Notes under the pieces: generated by a model | What the model was told of the DNA's origin: nothing | What the model saw: only the letters and a program-made list of their open reading frames with translations | Databases searched by the model: none | Program-made: the position numbers and the translations under genes | Shown here: positions 53,983 through 62,908 of the stretch, in pieces | Numbering within the stretch: position 1 is the stretch's first letter | Layout of the letters: each line of letters opens with the position of its first letter | Origin: Planctomycetota bacterium | Lineage (GTDB): Bacteria > Planctomycetota > OFTM77 | NCBI GenBank assembly: GCA_029260795.1 | Contig: JAJDCO010000105.1 | Location: 1-64,000 of the forward strand | Length of the DNA stretch: 64,000 bases | Direction of reading: 5' to 3'

Positions 53983-54813
53983 ATGAGCAAGTCCCCACGT
54001 CAGTTCGAGATGCAGATCGATCTTTCCGCGTCCCCCGATGTCGTCTGGGAAGCGCTGACCCAGCCCGAGATCGTGCAACGATGGTTCGCCACCGAAGCTC
54101 GTCTCTCGCCAGGGGTCGGCGGTGAGATCGTGTGGAACTGGGACGATCGCCACACCTGGCCTCAGAAGATCCAGGTCTGGGAGCCCGGATCTCTGCTCGT
54201 GACCGACTACGACTCGGGCACTCCGAATCCCGACGGCTCACCGCACCCGATCACGATGGAGTTCCGGCTCGAGGGCGACGGGGGAAGGACGACCTTGCGT
54301 CTCGTGCATTCGGGATTCGGACCCCAGGCCGATTTCGATGCGGAGTACGACGGCATCTCACGGGGCTGGCCGGTCGAGCTCCGAAGCCTGCGTCTCTACC
54401 TCGAGTACCATCGTGGCGAAGAGCGTCAGCTCACGTGGAGCACGGCACAAATCGACCAACCGTTTGCCGAAGCTTGGCCGCGTCTGACCGGGCCCGAAGG
54501 TCTTGCTTGCGGCGCCGACATCATCTCTCTCTCCGAAGGCGAGCCTTTCGATTTCGAGATGCCGACCGGCGAGCGATTCCAAGGCGAGGCGCTGACCTGC
54601 CATTCGAACGAGTTCACGGGGATTGCTCGCAGTCACGGCAACGGCTTCCTGCGAGTCTGCCTCGAGAACTGCAGCGGAACGAGCCAAGTGTGGATCTGGC
54701 TGGCGACCTACGGGCGTTCTGAAGCCGAGGTCGCCGTGCGTCAGCAGCAGTGGGACGCGATCGTTGCGCGGCTCTTTCCAAGCCGGGTCGCGTCACCGCG
54801 AATCGGGAGCTGA
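53983..54813 (+). CDS. SRPBCC / AHSA1-like protein
   Basis: 276 residues, probably two SRPBCC (START-like) modules in tandem. The first has FEMQIDLSASPDVVWEALTQ, RWFATEARLSPGVGGEIVW and TTLRLVHSGFG; the second starts near residue 150 (TWSTAQIDQPFAEAWPRLTG) and is less typical. The fold binds hydrophobic ligands. It is followed one base later by an ArsR-type regulator, the usual SRPBCC/ArsR pairing but in the less common order. ATG 53983 has CAGGAGCC upstream. Confidence 0.87.
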   Translation: MSKSPRQFEMQIDLSASPDVVWEALTQPEIVQRWFATEARLSPGVGGEIVWNWDDRHTWPQKIQVWEPGSLLVTDYDSGTPNPDGSPHPITMEFRLEGDGGRTTLRLVHSGFGPQADFDAEYDGISRGWPVELRSLRLYLEYHRGEERQLTWSTAQIDQPFAEAWPRLTGPEGLACGADIISLSEGEPFDFEMPTGERFQGEALTCHSNEFTGIARSHGNGFLRVCLENCSGTSQVWIWLATYGRSEAEVAVRQQQWDAIVARLFPSRVASPRIGS

Positions 54814-54814
54814 G

Positions 54815-55402
54815 ATGAGCCAGTCCGTCGAAGTCATCGAAGAGCCGGCGCGCGCACAGTCGTTGCTGAACCCGGCTCGGCTGCAGCTTCTGGAGCATCT
54901 CGGCGAGCCGGCATCGGCCGCCTCGCTGGCTCGCCGATTGGATCTGCCGCGACAACGCATCAACTACCACCTGCGTGAGCTGGAGGCGCAGCGCCTGATC
55001 GAGCTCGTCGAAGAGAAGCGTCGAGGTAACGTCGCCGAGCGCCTCTATCAGCGCACCGTGACCGCGTACGCGATCTCGACCGCCGCGCTCGGAGCATTGG
55101 GAACGACGCCCGAGACGATTCGAGACCGCTTGTCATCCGAGTTTCAGATCGCGCTCGCGTCTCGCGCTGTCCGCGATCTGGGCAAGATGCAGGTGGGTGC
55201 TTCGAGGGCCGGAAAGAAGCTTCCGACCTTCGCCCTCGAGGTCGAGGTGCGCTTCGCCTCGCCCGAGACGCGCAGTGCCTTCGCGAGCGAGCTGGCGGAG
55301 AGCGTGGCGCGGCTGGTCGGCAAGTACCACGACGACGCGGCGGCAGGGGGTCGGACCTTTCGGTTCTACGTCGGTGCCTACCCCAAGCCCAAGGAGGAAT
55401 GA
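54815..55402 (+). CDS. ArsR-type winged-helix regulator
   Basis: 195 residues from ATG 54815, one base after the SRPBCC stop (GGGAG upstream). Residues ~15-75 are a winged HTH: LLNPARLQLLEHLGEPASAA, SLARRLDLPRQRINYHLREL and LIELVEEKRRGNVAERLY. The C-terminal ~100 residues may bind a ligand or dimerise (LEVEVRFASPETRSAF). No arsenic-type cysteine motif is visible. It probably represses its own operon through the palindrome at 53873-53896. Confidence 0.88.
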   Translation: MSQSVEVIEEPARAQSLLNPARLQLLEHLGEPASAASLARRLDLPRQRINYHLRELEAQRLIELVEEKRRGNVAERLYQRTVTAYAISTAALGALGTTPETIRDRLSSEFQIALASRAVRDLGKMQVGASRAGKKLPTFALEVEVRFASPETRSAFASELAESVARLVGKYHDDAAAGGRTFRFYVGAYPKPKEE

Positions 55403-55493
55403 TCTCGCCGGCACGTGCGTCTGGAGTATCTTCGATCGTCGTGCCGGTTGCCGAAGCGGCCCGGCCCTCGAAGCGATGCGTACGGAGACGACC

Positions 55494-57275
55494 ATGGCGA
55501 CTGGTGTTCTCGAGCTCTCTCTCGGAATGGTACTCGGGTGTGCGACCGGACTCAGTCCGGCCGACGACTCGGTGCGGGCCCAGGACAACCTGATTGCATT
55601 CGCTCGCCTGACCGGCGTCGTGCAGTACTTCCATCCCGCCGACGGAGCGCTCGATCTCGATTGGGAGCGCTTCATGATGGAGAGCATTCCGAAGGTGGAA
55701 GGAGCTTCGAGCGCACCCGAGCTGGCCCAGGTGCTCGAGGGACTGTTCCGGCCCTTCGCGCCGACGGTTCGAGTCTGGGTGTCTGAGGGCGATGCGGCGC
55801 CACCGGCCGTGGACCGGTCCGAAGGCGCGACTCGCCGGCTCGCGATTCATCACATCGGGCTCGGTCCCAAGATCGTGCGCCTGGGTGAGACGCCGCCCGA
55901 GCGGCAGAACATCTACCAGAGCCAGGTCGTCGCGGTTGCTCCCGACGCCGAGGATCCTCGCATCCCGGGTCCCGACAGCGCTTGGGTCGCCGATTTGGAG
56001 GGTGGCGTGCGGGCACACGTGCCCCTCTCCGTGCTCGCCGACGACGCGGGCACCCTGCCTCGCAGCTCCGACACGACCTTTGCCCGCTCCACGGCCCGGC
56101 CCGGTTGGAAGCTTCCGGTGGCCCGTCGTGAAGGCCGCTTCGTCACCGTCATCACGCTCTTCAACTTGATGGTGCACTTCTATCCCTACTGGGACGTCGT
56201 GGACACCGATTGGACCGCCGCCTTCCGGCGAGCTCTCGTGAAGACGGCGCTCGACGAGGACGCCCCCTCTTTCCTGCGGACGCTGCGTTCGTACCTCAGC
56301 GAGATCCGGGATGGTCATGGCAACCTGTATCCGCTCGAGTCCGCCTATCGCTACCCCCTTCCGCTCGCCGTCCAGCTGGTCGAAGACGAGCTGATCGTGA
56401 TGCACGTCCAGGAGGGCATCGAAGACATCCAGCGCGGCGATCGCATTCTCGCGATCGACGGCGAGCCGGTTGAAGAGCTGCTCGAGCAGTATCGAGAGCA
56501 GATCTGCACAGCGACGGAGGGGTGGGTGCGGCACAAGGTCACTTGGGATTTCCTGCACAGCGAGGTCGAGGGCGAAGCGATCCTGCAGATCGAGTCGGCC
56601 GACGAGACACGAGCGGTGCGCGTGGAGCGACTGGGCTCGGGTGCTCGCGTTGACGAGCCGCGTCCGGAGATGGCGAGTGAAGTGGCTGCCGGCATCCGGT
56701 ACTTCAACCTCGACCGCACACCGGCCGAGGATCTCGACGCGCAGCTCGAGACGTTGGCGAGCGCCCAAGGCGTGATCTTTGATCTCCGTGGGTACCCGGG
56801 TACGGCCGGGTACCAGCTGTTCTCGTATCTTTCCGATGAGACGTTACACAGCGCTTGGTGGAATACGCCGCACTATCGCTATCCCGAGCAGAAGGACGTC
56901 GAGTTCCAGCGCTCACATTGGACGCTGGTGCCGAAGAAGCCGCGTCTCCCGAAAGCGATCGCCTTCCTCACCGACGGTCGCGCCATCAGCTACGCGGAGA
57001 GCTGCATGGCCATCGTCGAGCACTACCAGCTCGGCGAGATCGTGGGTGCGACGACGGCCGGCACGAACGGAAACATCAACCGCCAGTACTTGCCCGGCTT
57101 CTACACGGTCATCTGGACGGGGATGAAGGTCACCAAGCACGACGACACGCAGCACCACGGCGTCGGTGTCCAGCCCACGGTACCTGTCGCGCCGACCCGC
57201 GCCGGTATCGCGGCCGGTCGCGACGAGGTTCTCGAGCGCGCGAACGAGGTGTTGCGCGAGAAGATCAAGGGATAG
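55494..57275 (+). CDS. S41-family (C-terminal-processing-like) peptidase
   Basis: 593 residues from ATG 55494, with GGAG upstream and a short signal/lipobox-like start (LELSLGMVLGC). Residues ~15-200 are an N-terminal domain (LTGVVQYFHPADGALDLDWE). At ~260-300 the family start LRSYLSEIRDGHGNL appears, then a PDZ-like segment (GIEDIQRGDRILAIDGEPVE), and the S41 catalytic part: FDLRGYPGTAG, FLTDGRAISYAESCMAIVEH and GEIVGATTAGTNGN. This is a bacterial tricorn/CtpA-like exported protease; the N-terminal module is typical of S41 proteins in these phyla. Confidence 0.85.
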   Translation: MATGVLELSLGMVLGCATGLSPADDSVRAQDNLIAFARLTGVVQYFHPADGALDLDWERFMMESIPKVEGASSAPELAQVLEGLFRPFAPTVRVWVSEGDAAPPAVDRSEGATRRLAIHHIGLGPKIVRLGETPPERQNIYQSQVVAVAPDAEDPRIPGPDSAWVADLEGGVRAHVPLSVLADDAGTLPRSSDTTFARSTARPGWKLPVARREGRFVTVITLFNLMVHFYPYWDVVDTDWTAAFRRALVKTALDEDAPSFLRTLRSYLSEIRDGHGNLYPLESAYRYPLPLAVQLVEDELIVMHVQEGIEDIQRGDRILAIDGEPVEELLEQYREQICTATEGWVRHKVTWDFLHSEVEGEAILQIESADETRAVRVERLGSGARVDEPRPEMASEVAAGIRYFNLDRTPAEDLDAQLETLASAQGVIFDLRGYPGTAGYQLFSYLSDETLHSAWWNTPHYRYPEQKDVEFQRSHWTLVPKKPRLPKAIAFLTDGRAISYAESCMAIVEHYQLGEIVGATTAGTNGNINRQYLPGFYTVIWTGMKVTKHDDTQHHGVGVQPTVPVAPTRAGIAAGRDEVLERANEVLREKIKG

Positions 57276-57310
57276 GCGCCGTGGGGCTCTGCATGGAGCC
57301 AAGGCTTCCT

Positions 57311-57425
57311 CGAAGCCGAGGCTTCACCCGGGTGGGAAGTCGTGCCCGACGAGGCGCTGGACGCTGGAATTGATTCGATGCTGACGACCTCCCACCCGAA
57401 TGAGTTCGGGCCTCCGAGGGACGGT
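57311..57425. repeat. REPIN-like inverted pair of REP-like hairpins
   Basis: The first arm has GAAGCC-GA-GGCTTC followed by ACCCGGGTGGGAAGTCGT. The second arm (57386-57425) is the inverse: CGACCTCCCACCCGAA-TGAG-TTCGGGCCTCCGAG, with palindrome CCCGAATGAGTTCGGG at 57395-57410. Read on the other strand, the second arm equals module 1 of the dispersed repeats, including CAGACCGTCCCTCGGAGG. The two arms face each other across about 45 bases. It lies between the convergent genes ending at 57275 and 57473. Confidence 0.7.
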
Positions 57426-57472
57426 CTGGAAGCACTTGACGGCGTCGAGACGCGAAACCTCAAAGAACGCGC

Positions 57473-58248
57473 CTAGCCCTGCTCGAACTGGAAGATCGTT
57501 TCGCGGACGATCTTCTTGCGGCGGTCCTTCAGGGGCTTCACCTCGAGCTCGGTAATCGAACGCTCCTCGCGTGGGATTTGAACGCTGTCGTCGCCGCCGA
57601 GCTTCAGCGCGAGTGAGCGACGCTGTCCTTGGCGCTCGAGGACAACGGGGACCTTGTCTCCGGGGCCGAAGCGATGGAGCGCATGGCAGAGCGCGTCGTA
57701 GTCGTGGACGGCCTTGCCGGCGACCTCGAGCAGAAGGTCGTGGGCTTCGAGACCGGGTGCCTCGGTCCGTTGAACTCGGATGCCCCCGTTCTCGATCACC
57801 ATTCCCGGACAGCGGATCAAGGTGACGGCGACGTCGTGGATGGTGGGAACGGCGATGGTCTCCTGCGTCAGCAGCAGCCCGATCTCGGCGAGGTCGTGTG
57901 CGAGCGGCAAGGGTGTCTTGCCGTCGATGTGGTCGACGAAGAAGCTCTTGGTGGACTTGCCACCGATCTTCTGAACGAGCTCCTCGAGCCGTGAGCGAGG
58001 CGGCTGCCGGCGCTCGGGGCCGCTGTCCTTCAGGAGCGTGGCCATCACCTCGTCGAGCGAACGCTTGTTGCGGCTCGCGATGCGCAGGCGCAGGTCCAGG
58101 AGCAGCGCGGCGAGGGCGCCGCCCTTGTAGATGAGCGTGTTGTTCTTGGCGCCGAGATTACCCGCTTCCTGAAGCCCGATCTCACCCGCCTCGGCCAGAT
58201 AGTCCACGATCCAGCCCCGAATGTCCTGCACCAGTGCCTCTGTTGGTC
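57473..58248 (-). pseudogene. C-terminal fragment of an M61 glycyl-aminopeptidase-like gene
   Basis: About 255 codons from the join near 58248 to the stop at 57473 match the end of M61 peptidases: NNTLIYKGGALAALLLDLRL, SLDEVMATLLKDSG, SFFVDHIDGKTPL and a C-terminal PDZ domain (HDLLLEVAGKAVHDYDALCH). The N-terminal domain and HExxH active site are absent. Further upstream the same frame is out of phase with a kelch gene, so this end is a deletion or recombination join. It has no evident start codon of its own. Confidence 0.75.
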
Positions 58249-58715
58249 GAGGCGTTGTAGATCCAGACCTGGTTGGTCGCCGCCCCGGGGCTCTGGCCCG
58301 TGAAGCCGCCGATGAACCAGACGTTGTTACCGTCTCGAGCAACACCAGAATGCGTCACCGGGCTTGGCATGTCGGAGCGCTGCGTCCATTGATTCGTGAT
58401 CGGATCGTAGGCGTCTACTCGTTTCGTCACGTTCAATGCAGCGTCGACGAAGCCACTGAAGACGAGCAGCTTTCCATCGTGAACGACCGAGGGGGCTTCG
58501 GCTCGCGGCGTGGCACCGTCCGCGAGACGCTCCCAGACACACGGCGTGTCCGGGATGCGCGGGACGGTGCCCTTGCCGGTGGTGGCCGTGGGCTGGGCGC
58601 TGGCCAACGGGCCGAGGACGAGCGCTGTCAGAGCGACGAGAATCAGTCGGCGAGTGGAAGCCAGCGCACGAAGAGTCCGCGCGCCGACTCCTCGCATGAG
58701 AAGCGGATCAGACAT
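58238..58715 (-). pseudogene. N-terminal fragment of an exported kelch-repeat gene
   Basis: From ATG 58715 there is a signal peptide (RRLILVALTALVLGPLASA) and then one and a half kelch repeats (SVVHDGKLLVFSGFVDA, DAYDPITNQWTQRSDMPSPV, NNVWFIGGFTGQSPG, NQVWIYNAST). A kelch propeller needs several more repeats. At about 58238-58250 the sequence joins the M61 fragment in a different frame. The short tail read after the join is not natural protein. Confidence 0.75.
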
Positions 58716-58974
58716 GGGAGAGATCATCCTTGTGTTCTGTGATAGGCAATCGGAGCCCTCCTCAAACACGGTCGCTCAGGCGGTTCAACACGGACTCGGG
58801 AACGCGTCGCATCGACCGGATCCGCCGGCCGGAGGATGCGAACGGCCCCGAAAGGCAACCCGTCGCAACACACGACTTCTCAGACCCTTGAGTTGTGTGG
58901 CGCGGACCCGACTTCCAGCCGACCGACCACGGGGACATTCGCGCCTTCTTGGGCCGAGTCGATCGGATCGGGCC

Positions 58975-59388
58975 TCAGGCCGGCTTCTCGAAGAACGTCA
59001 CCGAGTTGCCGTCGGGGTCACACAGGGAGGCGACTCGCCCGAACGGGAGCTCACGCGGGGCCAGCTCGAACATCTGACCGCGTTCGCACAGGCTTGCGTA
59101 GGCGGCGTCGAGGTTCTCGACCCGAAACACGATCTCGGCTCCGGGGTGCCCTTCGACCTGCCCATGTCGTGCGAGCTCTGGAGCGTACACCGACGCACGG
59201 GGACGCAGGCAGAGCCGCGTCGCGCCCGTGTCGAAGACCTTCCAAGCGGGGCGATCGACGGTCAGCTTCAAGAGGAGCGCGTCCCGATAGAAGGCGACGC
59301 TGCGATCCAGGTCCGCGACCCAGAGGACGATCTCTTCGAGTGTGAGCTCCAGGCGAGAGTCGGTCATCGGGGGGCGCGGTTTCGACAT
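58975..59388 (-). CDS. VOC/glyoxalase-family protein
   Basis: 137 residues with the paired beta-alpha-beta units of the vicinal oxygen chelate fold: LEEIVLWVADLDRSVAFYRD (~17), VFDTGATRLCLRP (~51), GAEIVFRVENLDAAYASLCE (~83) and the C-terminal CDPDGNSVTFFE. It may act on a small electrophile or bind metal; the substrate cannot be inferred. An alternative start is the Met at residue 8. It follows the acyl-CoA ligase with a gap of about 20 bases and may be co-transcribed. Confidence 0.88.
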   Translation of the reverse strand: MSKPRPPMTDSRLELTLEEIVLWVADLDRSVAFYRDALLLKLTVDRPAWKVFDTGATRLCLRPRASVYAPELARHGQVEGHPGAEIVFRVENLDAAYASLCERGQMFELAPRELPFGRVASLCDPDGNSVTFFEKPA

Positions 59389-59409
59389 GCTGTGAGAGTC
59401 GTCACGGGG

Positions 59410-60927
59410 TCAGAGCTTCCTCTTCTGCACCTTGCCGGTGGCCGTCTTGGGCAGGTCGCTTCGAAAGACCCACCGCGCGGGGCATTTGTAGTCGGCCAAG
59501 TGCTCGGCGGTGTAGGCGGTCAGCGCCTCCTCGGTGACTCGGGCCTCGGGCTTGAGCACGACATGGGCTACGACGACCTCGCCCCACACGTCATCCGGCG
59601 AACCGACGACGGCCGCTTCAGCGATGCCGGGATGATGGTGGAGGACCTCCTCGATCTCACGCGGATAGATGTTCTGCCCGCCTCGGATGATCATCTCTTT
59701 CTGGCGCCCACAGATGTACAAGTACCCGTCCTCGTCGGCTCGGGCGAGGTCTCCCGTGTGCAGCCAGCCGTTGCGCAGCGCGGCGCGTGTTGCGTCTTCG
59801 TTGTGGAAGTAGCCCCGCATGACGTTGTCACCGCGTAGGACGAGCTGACCGATCTCGCCCGCCGGCAGGGTCTGATCGTGCGGATCGACGATGCGGATCT
59901 CCTGACCGGGAAGCGCCAGGCCGATCGAGCCGATCTTGCGTTCGGCGTCGACGGGATTGACGGCGCTGGCGCAGGTTCCTTCGCTGAGCCCGTAGCCCTC
60001 GATGATCTTCGTTTGGAACTTCGCCTCGAAAGCCCGGAACACCGCTTCCGGCATGGGCGCGGCGCCACAGATGCAGTATCGAAGGGAGGACAGGTCGCGG
60101 CCATCACCGGCCGGATGCTGAAGGAGGATCGCGTAGATGGTCGGCACCGCGCTGAACACCGTGGGCCGGAAGGTCTCGAGCGCGTCGAGGAAATGCCTCG
60201 GCGAGAAGCCCGGCAGCAGGACGAGTGAGCCGCCGATGGCGAGCGGCGCCAGGATCGTGACGACCTGCGCGTTGACATGGAAGACGGGCAGCACGCAGAG
60301 GAAGCAGTCGTCTGCGGAGTAGATGCCGGCGGCGACGATCTGGAACGCGTTCGCGATGTAGTTGCGGTGCGTCAGGATGACGCCCTTCGGGTGACCGGTC
60401 GTGCCCGAGGTGTAGATCAAGGCCGCGTTGGTCTCGCCGCTCGGAGCCGGCGTCGGAAAGCCTTCTCCCGGGGAGTCGATGCTGTCGAGGCTTTCGCCGT
60501 CGTCCCGAGGCTCGAAGGTGAGGCAGTGATCGACGTCCGCTCCCACCAGGGCCGCCTCGACGCTCGGGAGATGTGCCGCCTCGGTGATGACGACCTTGGC
60601 CTGAGAGTCGTCGAGGATGTAGCGCAGCTCGGGTGGTCGCAGAGCCGGATTCAAGGGCACCGGCATGAAGCCCGCCGCGGTCGCCCCGAAGAAGACGTCG
60701 AGGAACTCGGGCCGGTTGGCCGTGACGAGCCCGACCCGATCCCCGGGTCGGACACCGATGGCGAAGAGCTGTCTCGCAATCCGCTCGGCACGCGACAGGA
60801 GCTCGCCTCGAGTGGCCGTCCCCATGCTTCCCACGAGAAAAGCGCGGTCAGGGGCTTCGTGAGCGCGGATCTCGAGGAACTCGCGGAGGTTCTGCGGGCA
60901 GCTCGCGAAGTCGAAGAATCCCGACAT
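59410..60927 (-). CDS. AMP-forming acyl-CoA synthetase
   Basis: 505 residues from ATG 60927 (GGAG nine bases upstream). All adenylation motifs are present: ALIYTSGTTGHPKGVILTH (~170), GYGLSEGTCAS (~305), TGDLARADEDGYLYICGRQK (~388), NIYPREIEEVL (~412) and the C-terminal catalytic Lys in KTATGKVQKRKL. It activates a carboxylic acid, most likely a medium or long fatty acid, to its CoA thioester. The specific substrate is unknown. The VOC protein follows on the same strand. Confidence 0.93.
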   Translation of the reverse strand: MSGFFDFASCPQNLREFLEIRAHEAPDRAFLVGSMGTATRGELLSRAERIARQLFAIGVRPGDRVGLVTANRPEFLDVFFGATAAGFMPVPLNPALRPPELRYILDDSQAKVVITEAAHLPSVEAALVGADVDHCLTFEPRDDGESLDSIDSPGEGFPTPAPSGETNAALIYTSGTTGHPKGVILTHRNYIANAFQIVAAGIYSADDCFLCVLPVFHVNAQVVTILAPLAIGGSLVLLPGFSPRHFLDALETFRPTVFSAVPTIYAILLQHPAGDGRDLSSLRYCICGAAPMPEAVFRAFEAKFQTKIIEGYGLSEGTCASAVNPVDAERKIGSIGLALPGQEIRIVDPHDQTLPAGEIGQLVLRGDNVMRGYFHNEDATRAALRNGWLHTGDLARADEDGYLYICGRQKEMIIRGGQNIYPREIEEVLHHHPGIAEAAVVGSPDDVWGEVVVAHVVLKPEARVTEEALTAYTAEHLADYKCPARWVFRSDLPKTATGKVQKRKL

Positions 60928-61097
60928 GGGTTGTCTCCGGGTTGATGGACCAGCAGCCATGTGGAAGGCTAGGGCCGCGCGTCTCGGCCACGCATCGGAC
61001 GACAGCCGAAGGTGGGCTCCTGGGCCGAATATATCGTCTCGGTCCACGATCGACGCGACTTCTCGCTCGCCGATTCCTCCTTTCCGGGAGCTGGTTC

Positions 61098-62174
61098 ATG
61101 CCTCCACTCAGCCGTCGCCCTGGGAGGCGTCCCTTTCCGCTCGCCGTCTGCCTCGCCATGGTGGCGACCACGGCGCTCGGCCAGGATTCCTCGAAAGACC
61201 TCGCCGAGGCTCCCCTTCGCATCGAGCGGCTGGAGTGCATCCAACGCGGTGAGCCCCATGCCGCCTTCACCGACCTCGCCCGTTTCGCCGGTGACCTCTG
61301 GTGCTGCTTTCGCGTCGGGTCGGGTCACGTGCCCGGGGAGAGCGGAAGCGACGGCGTCATCCGAGTCATGAGGTCCGAGGACGGCCGAGACTGGGAGGTG
61401 GCGGGGGACCTCACCCAAGACGGCATCGATCTCCGCGATCCGAAGCTGTCGGTGACGCCGGAGGGTCGCTTGATGGTTCTCATGGGCGGATCGAACTACA
61501 ACGGCCGCCAGCTCGTCGACCGAATGTGCCGCGTCTCGTTTTGGAAGGCGTCTGAGCGACGATTCTCCGATTCGGTGCCGATCGAGGTCGACCCCGCGAT
61601 TCGAACGCCACAGGATTGGCTCTGGCGAGTGAGCTGGCAGGGTGACACCGGCTACGGAGTCGTGTACCAGGCAGGTGGAGAGTCGGACTGGGGGATTCAC
61701 CTAGTGTCGACGCGGGACGGCATCGACTACGAGGCCGTGACTCGTTGGTCGCTCACCGGACGACCGAACGAGACGACGCTGCGGTTTCTCCCTGACGGAC
61801 GCATGGTGGCGCTGGTCCGACGTGAAGGCGGCGACCGTCTCGGCCGTCTCGGCGTGAGCTCGCCGCCTTTCGAGGACTGGAGCTGGCGCCCTCTGCCAGT
61901 CCGGCTCGGAGGTCCGAACCTGGTGCGGCTTCCGAGTGGAGACTGGTTGGTCGCGTCGCGGGCCTACTCGTCGGGAGGCGCACGCACCGTCTTGCTTCGC
62001 GTGGGTCTCACGGGCGAAGCCGCGGAGGTGCTGAGCCTTCCGAGTGGGGGCGACACTAGCTACCCGGGGATGCTCTTGGAGGAAGGGCGGCTTTGGGTGT
62101 CGTACTACTCGGGTCACGAAGGCACGACCTCGATCTACCTGGCCGAGGTGACGGGGCCGCTGCTCTCGCGTTGA
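61098..62174 (+). CDS. Exported sialidase-like (BNR) six-bladed propeller protein
   Basis: 358 residues from ATG 61098 (GGGAG upstream) with a signal peptide (FPLAVCLAMVATTALGQ). Short repeats with Asp-box-like SxDGxxW elements are visible (VMRSEDGRDWEVAGD, VSTRDGIDYEAVTRW), and FTDLARFAGDLWCCFRVG is the opening of the exo-sialidase-like superfamily. The arginine triad and Asp/Tyr/Glu of true sialidases were not all identified, so glycoside cleavage is plausible but unproven. The acyl-CoA ligase is divergent upstream. Confidence 0.8.
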   Translation: MPPLSRRPGRRPFPLAVCLAMVATTALGQDSSKDLAEAPLRIERLECIQRGEPHAAFTDLARFAGDLWCCFRVGSGHVPGESGSDGVIRVMRSEDGRDWEVAGDLTQDGIDLRDPKLSVTPEGRLMVLMGGSNYNGRQLVDRMCRVSFWKASERRFSDSVPIEVDPAIRTPQDWLWRVSWQGDTGYGVVYQAGGESDWGIHLVSTRDGIDYEAVTRWSLTGRPNETTLRFLPDGRMVALVRREGGDRLGRLGVSSPPFEDWSWRPLPVRLGGPNLVRLPSGDWLVASRAYSSGGARTVLLRVGLTGEAAEVLSLPSGGDTSYPGMLLEEGRLWVSYYSGHEGTTSIYLAEVTGPLLSR

Positions 62175-62211
62175 TCGATGACGGCTTGTGGGACATGACG
62201 GGAGAAGGAGA

Positions 62212-62901
62212 GTGAGCGAGACGCTGATCTTCGACGCCGACGACACGCTCTGGGAGAGCGTCGATCATTTTCGGGCGACCGAGGAGCGATTCTTGGACTT
62301 GATGTCCGAGCGCGGTGTCGATCGTGCTCGCGCCCGAGAGCTGGTCGTGATTCGCGATCACGAGCGCGCGCCCAAGCTGGGATACGGTGCCCGCGCCTTC
62401 GTTCGCACGTTGCTCGGCACGGCTCGCGAGCTGTTGGGTGACGCGGCGAGCTTCGAGCTGCGAATGCGAATCCGTCGCCTTGGCTCGGAGCTTCGTCGGC
62501 ACCCGATCGAGCTCTTGCCGGACGTGTTCGACACGCTCGTCGCGCTGCGTGGCTTGGGGCGCTATCGCCTCGTGCTGCTGACGAAGGGGCATGCCGACGA
62601 GCAGGCGTCCAAGGTCGAGCGCTCGGATCTCGGCCGACTGTTCGATCACGCGGAGGTGCTGCGCGAGAAGCATGCCGAGGCCTACCGAGAGGTCGCGTCT
62701 CGCTACGGCTGCTCACCCGACCGCACGTGGATGATCGGGAACAGCCCGCGCTCGGACATCAATCCGGCCCTGGCCGCCGGCTGGAACGCGGTCTACATCC
62801 CGCACCCGCGAACCTGGGAGCTGGAGCGTGCGGCCCTGACACCCAGCCCCCGGCTCGTCGAGGTGGAACGCTTCGTCGATCTGCTGGCGGTCTTCGCCTG
62901 A
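62212..62901 (+). CDS. HAD-superfamily phosphatase
   Basis: 229 residues from GTG 62212, chosen because the conserved part begins at once; AAGGAG lies close upstream. Motif I is IFDADDTLWE (D-x-D with the second Asp acting as acid), motif II LLTKGHADEQASKV, motif III a Lys in VLREKHAEAYREV, and motif IV MIGNSPRSDINPALAAG. The fold matches YjjG/PhnX-like HAD hydrolases; the substrate is unknown. It converges on the HEAT-repeat gene with a 7-base gap. Confidence 0.87.
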   Translation: MSETLIFDADDTLWESVDHFRATEERFLDLMSERGVDRARARELVVIRDHERAPKLGYGARAFVRTLLGTARELLGDAASFELRMRIRRLGSELRRHPIELLPDVFDTLVALRGLGRYRLVLLTKGHADEQASKVERSDLGRLFDHAEVLREKHAEAYREVASRYGCSPDRTWMIGNSPRSDINPALAAGWNAVYIPHPRTWELERAALTPSPRLVEVERFVDLLAVFA

Positions 62902-62908
62902 GCGTGCA

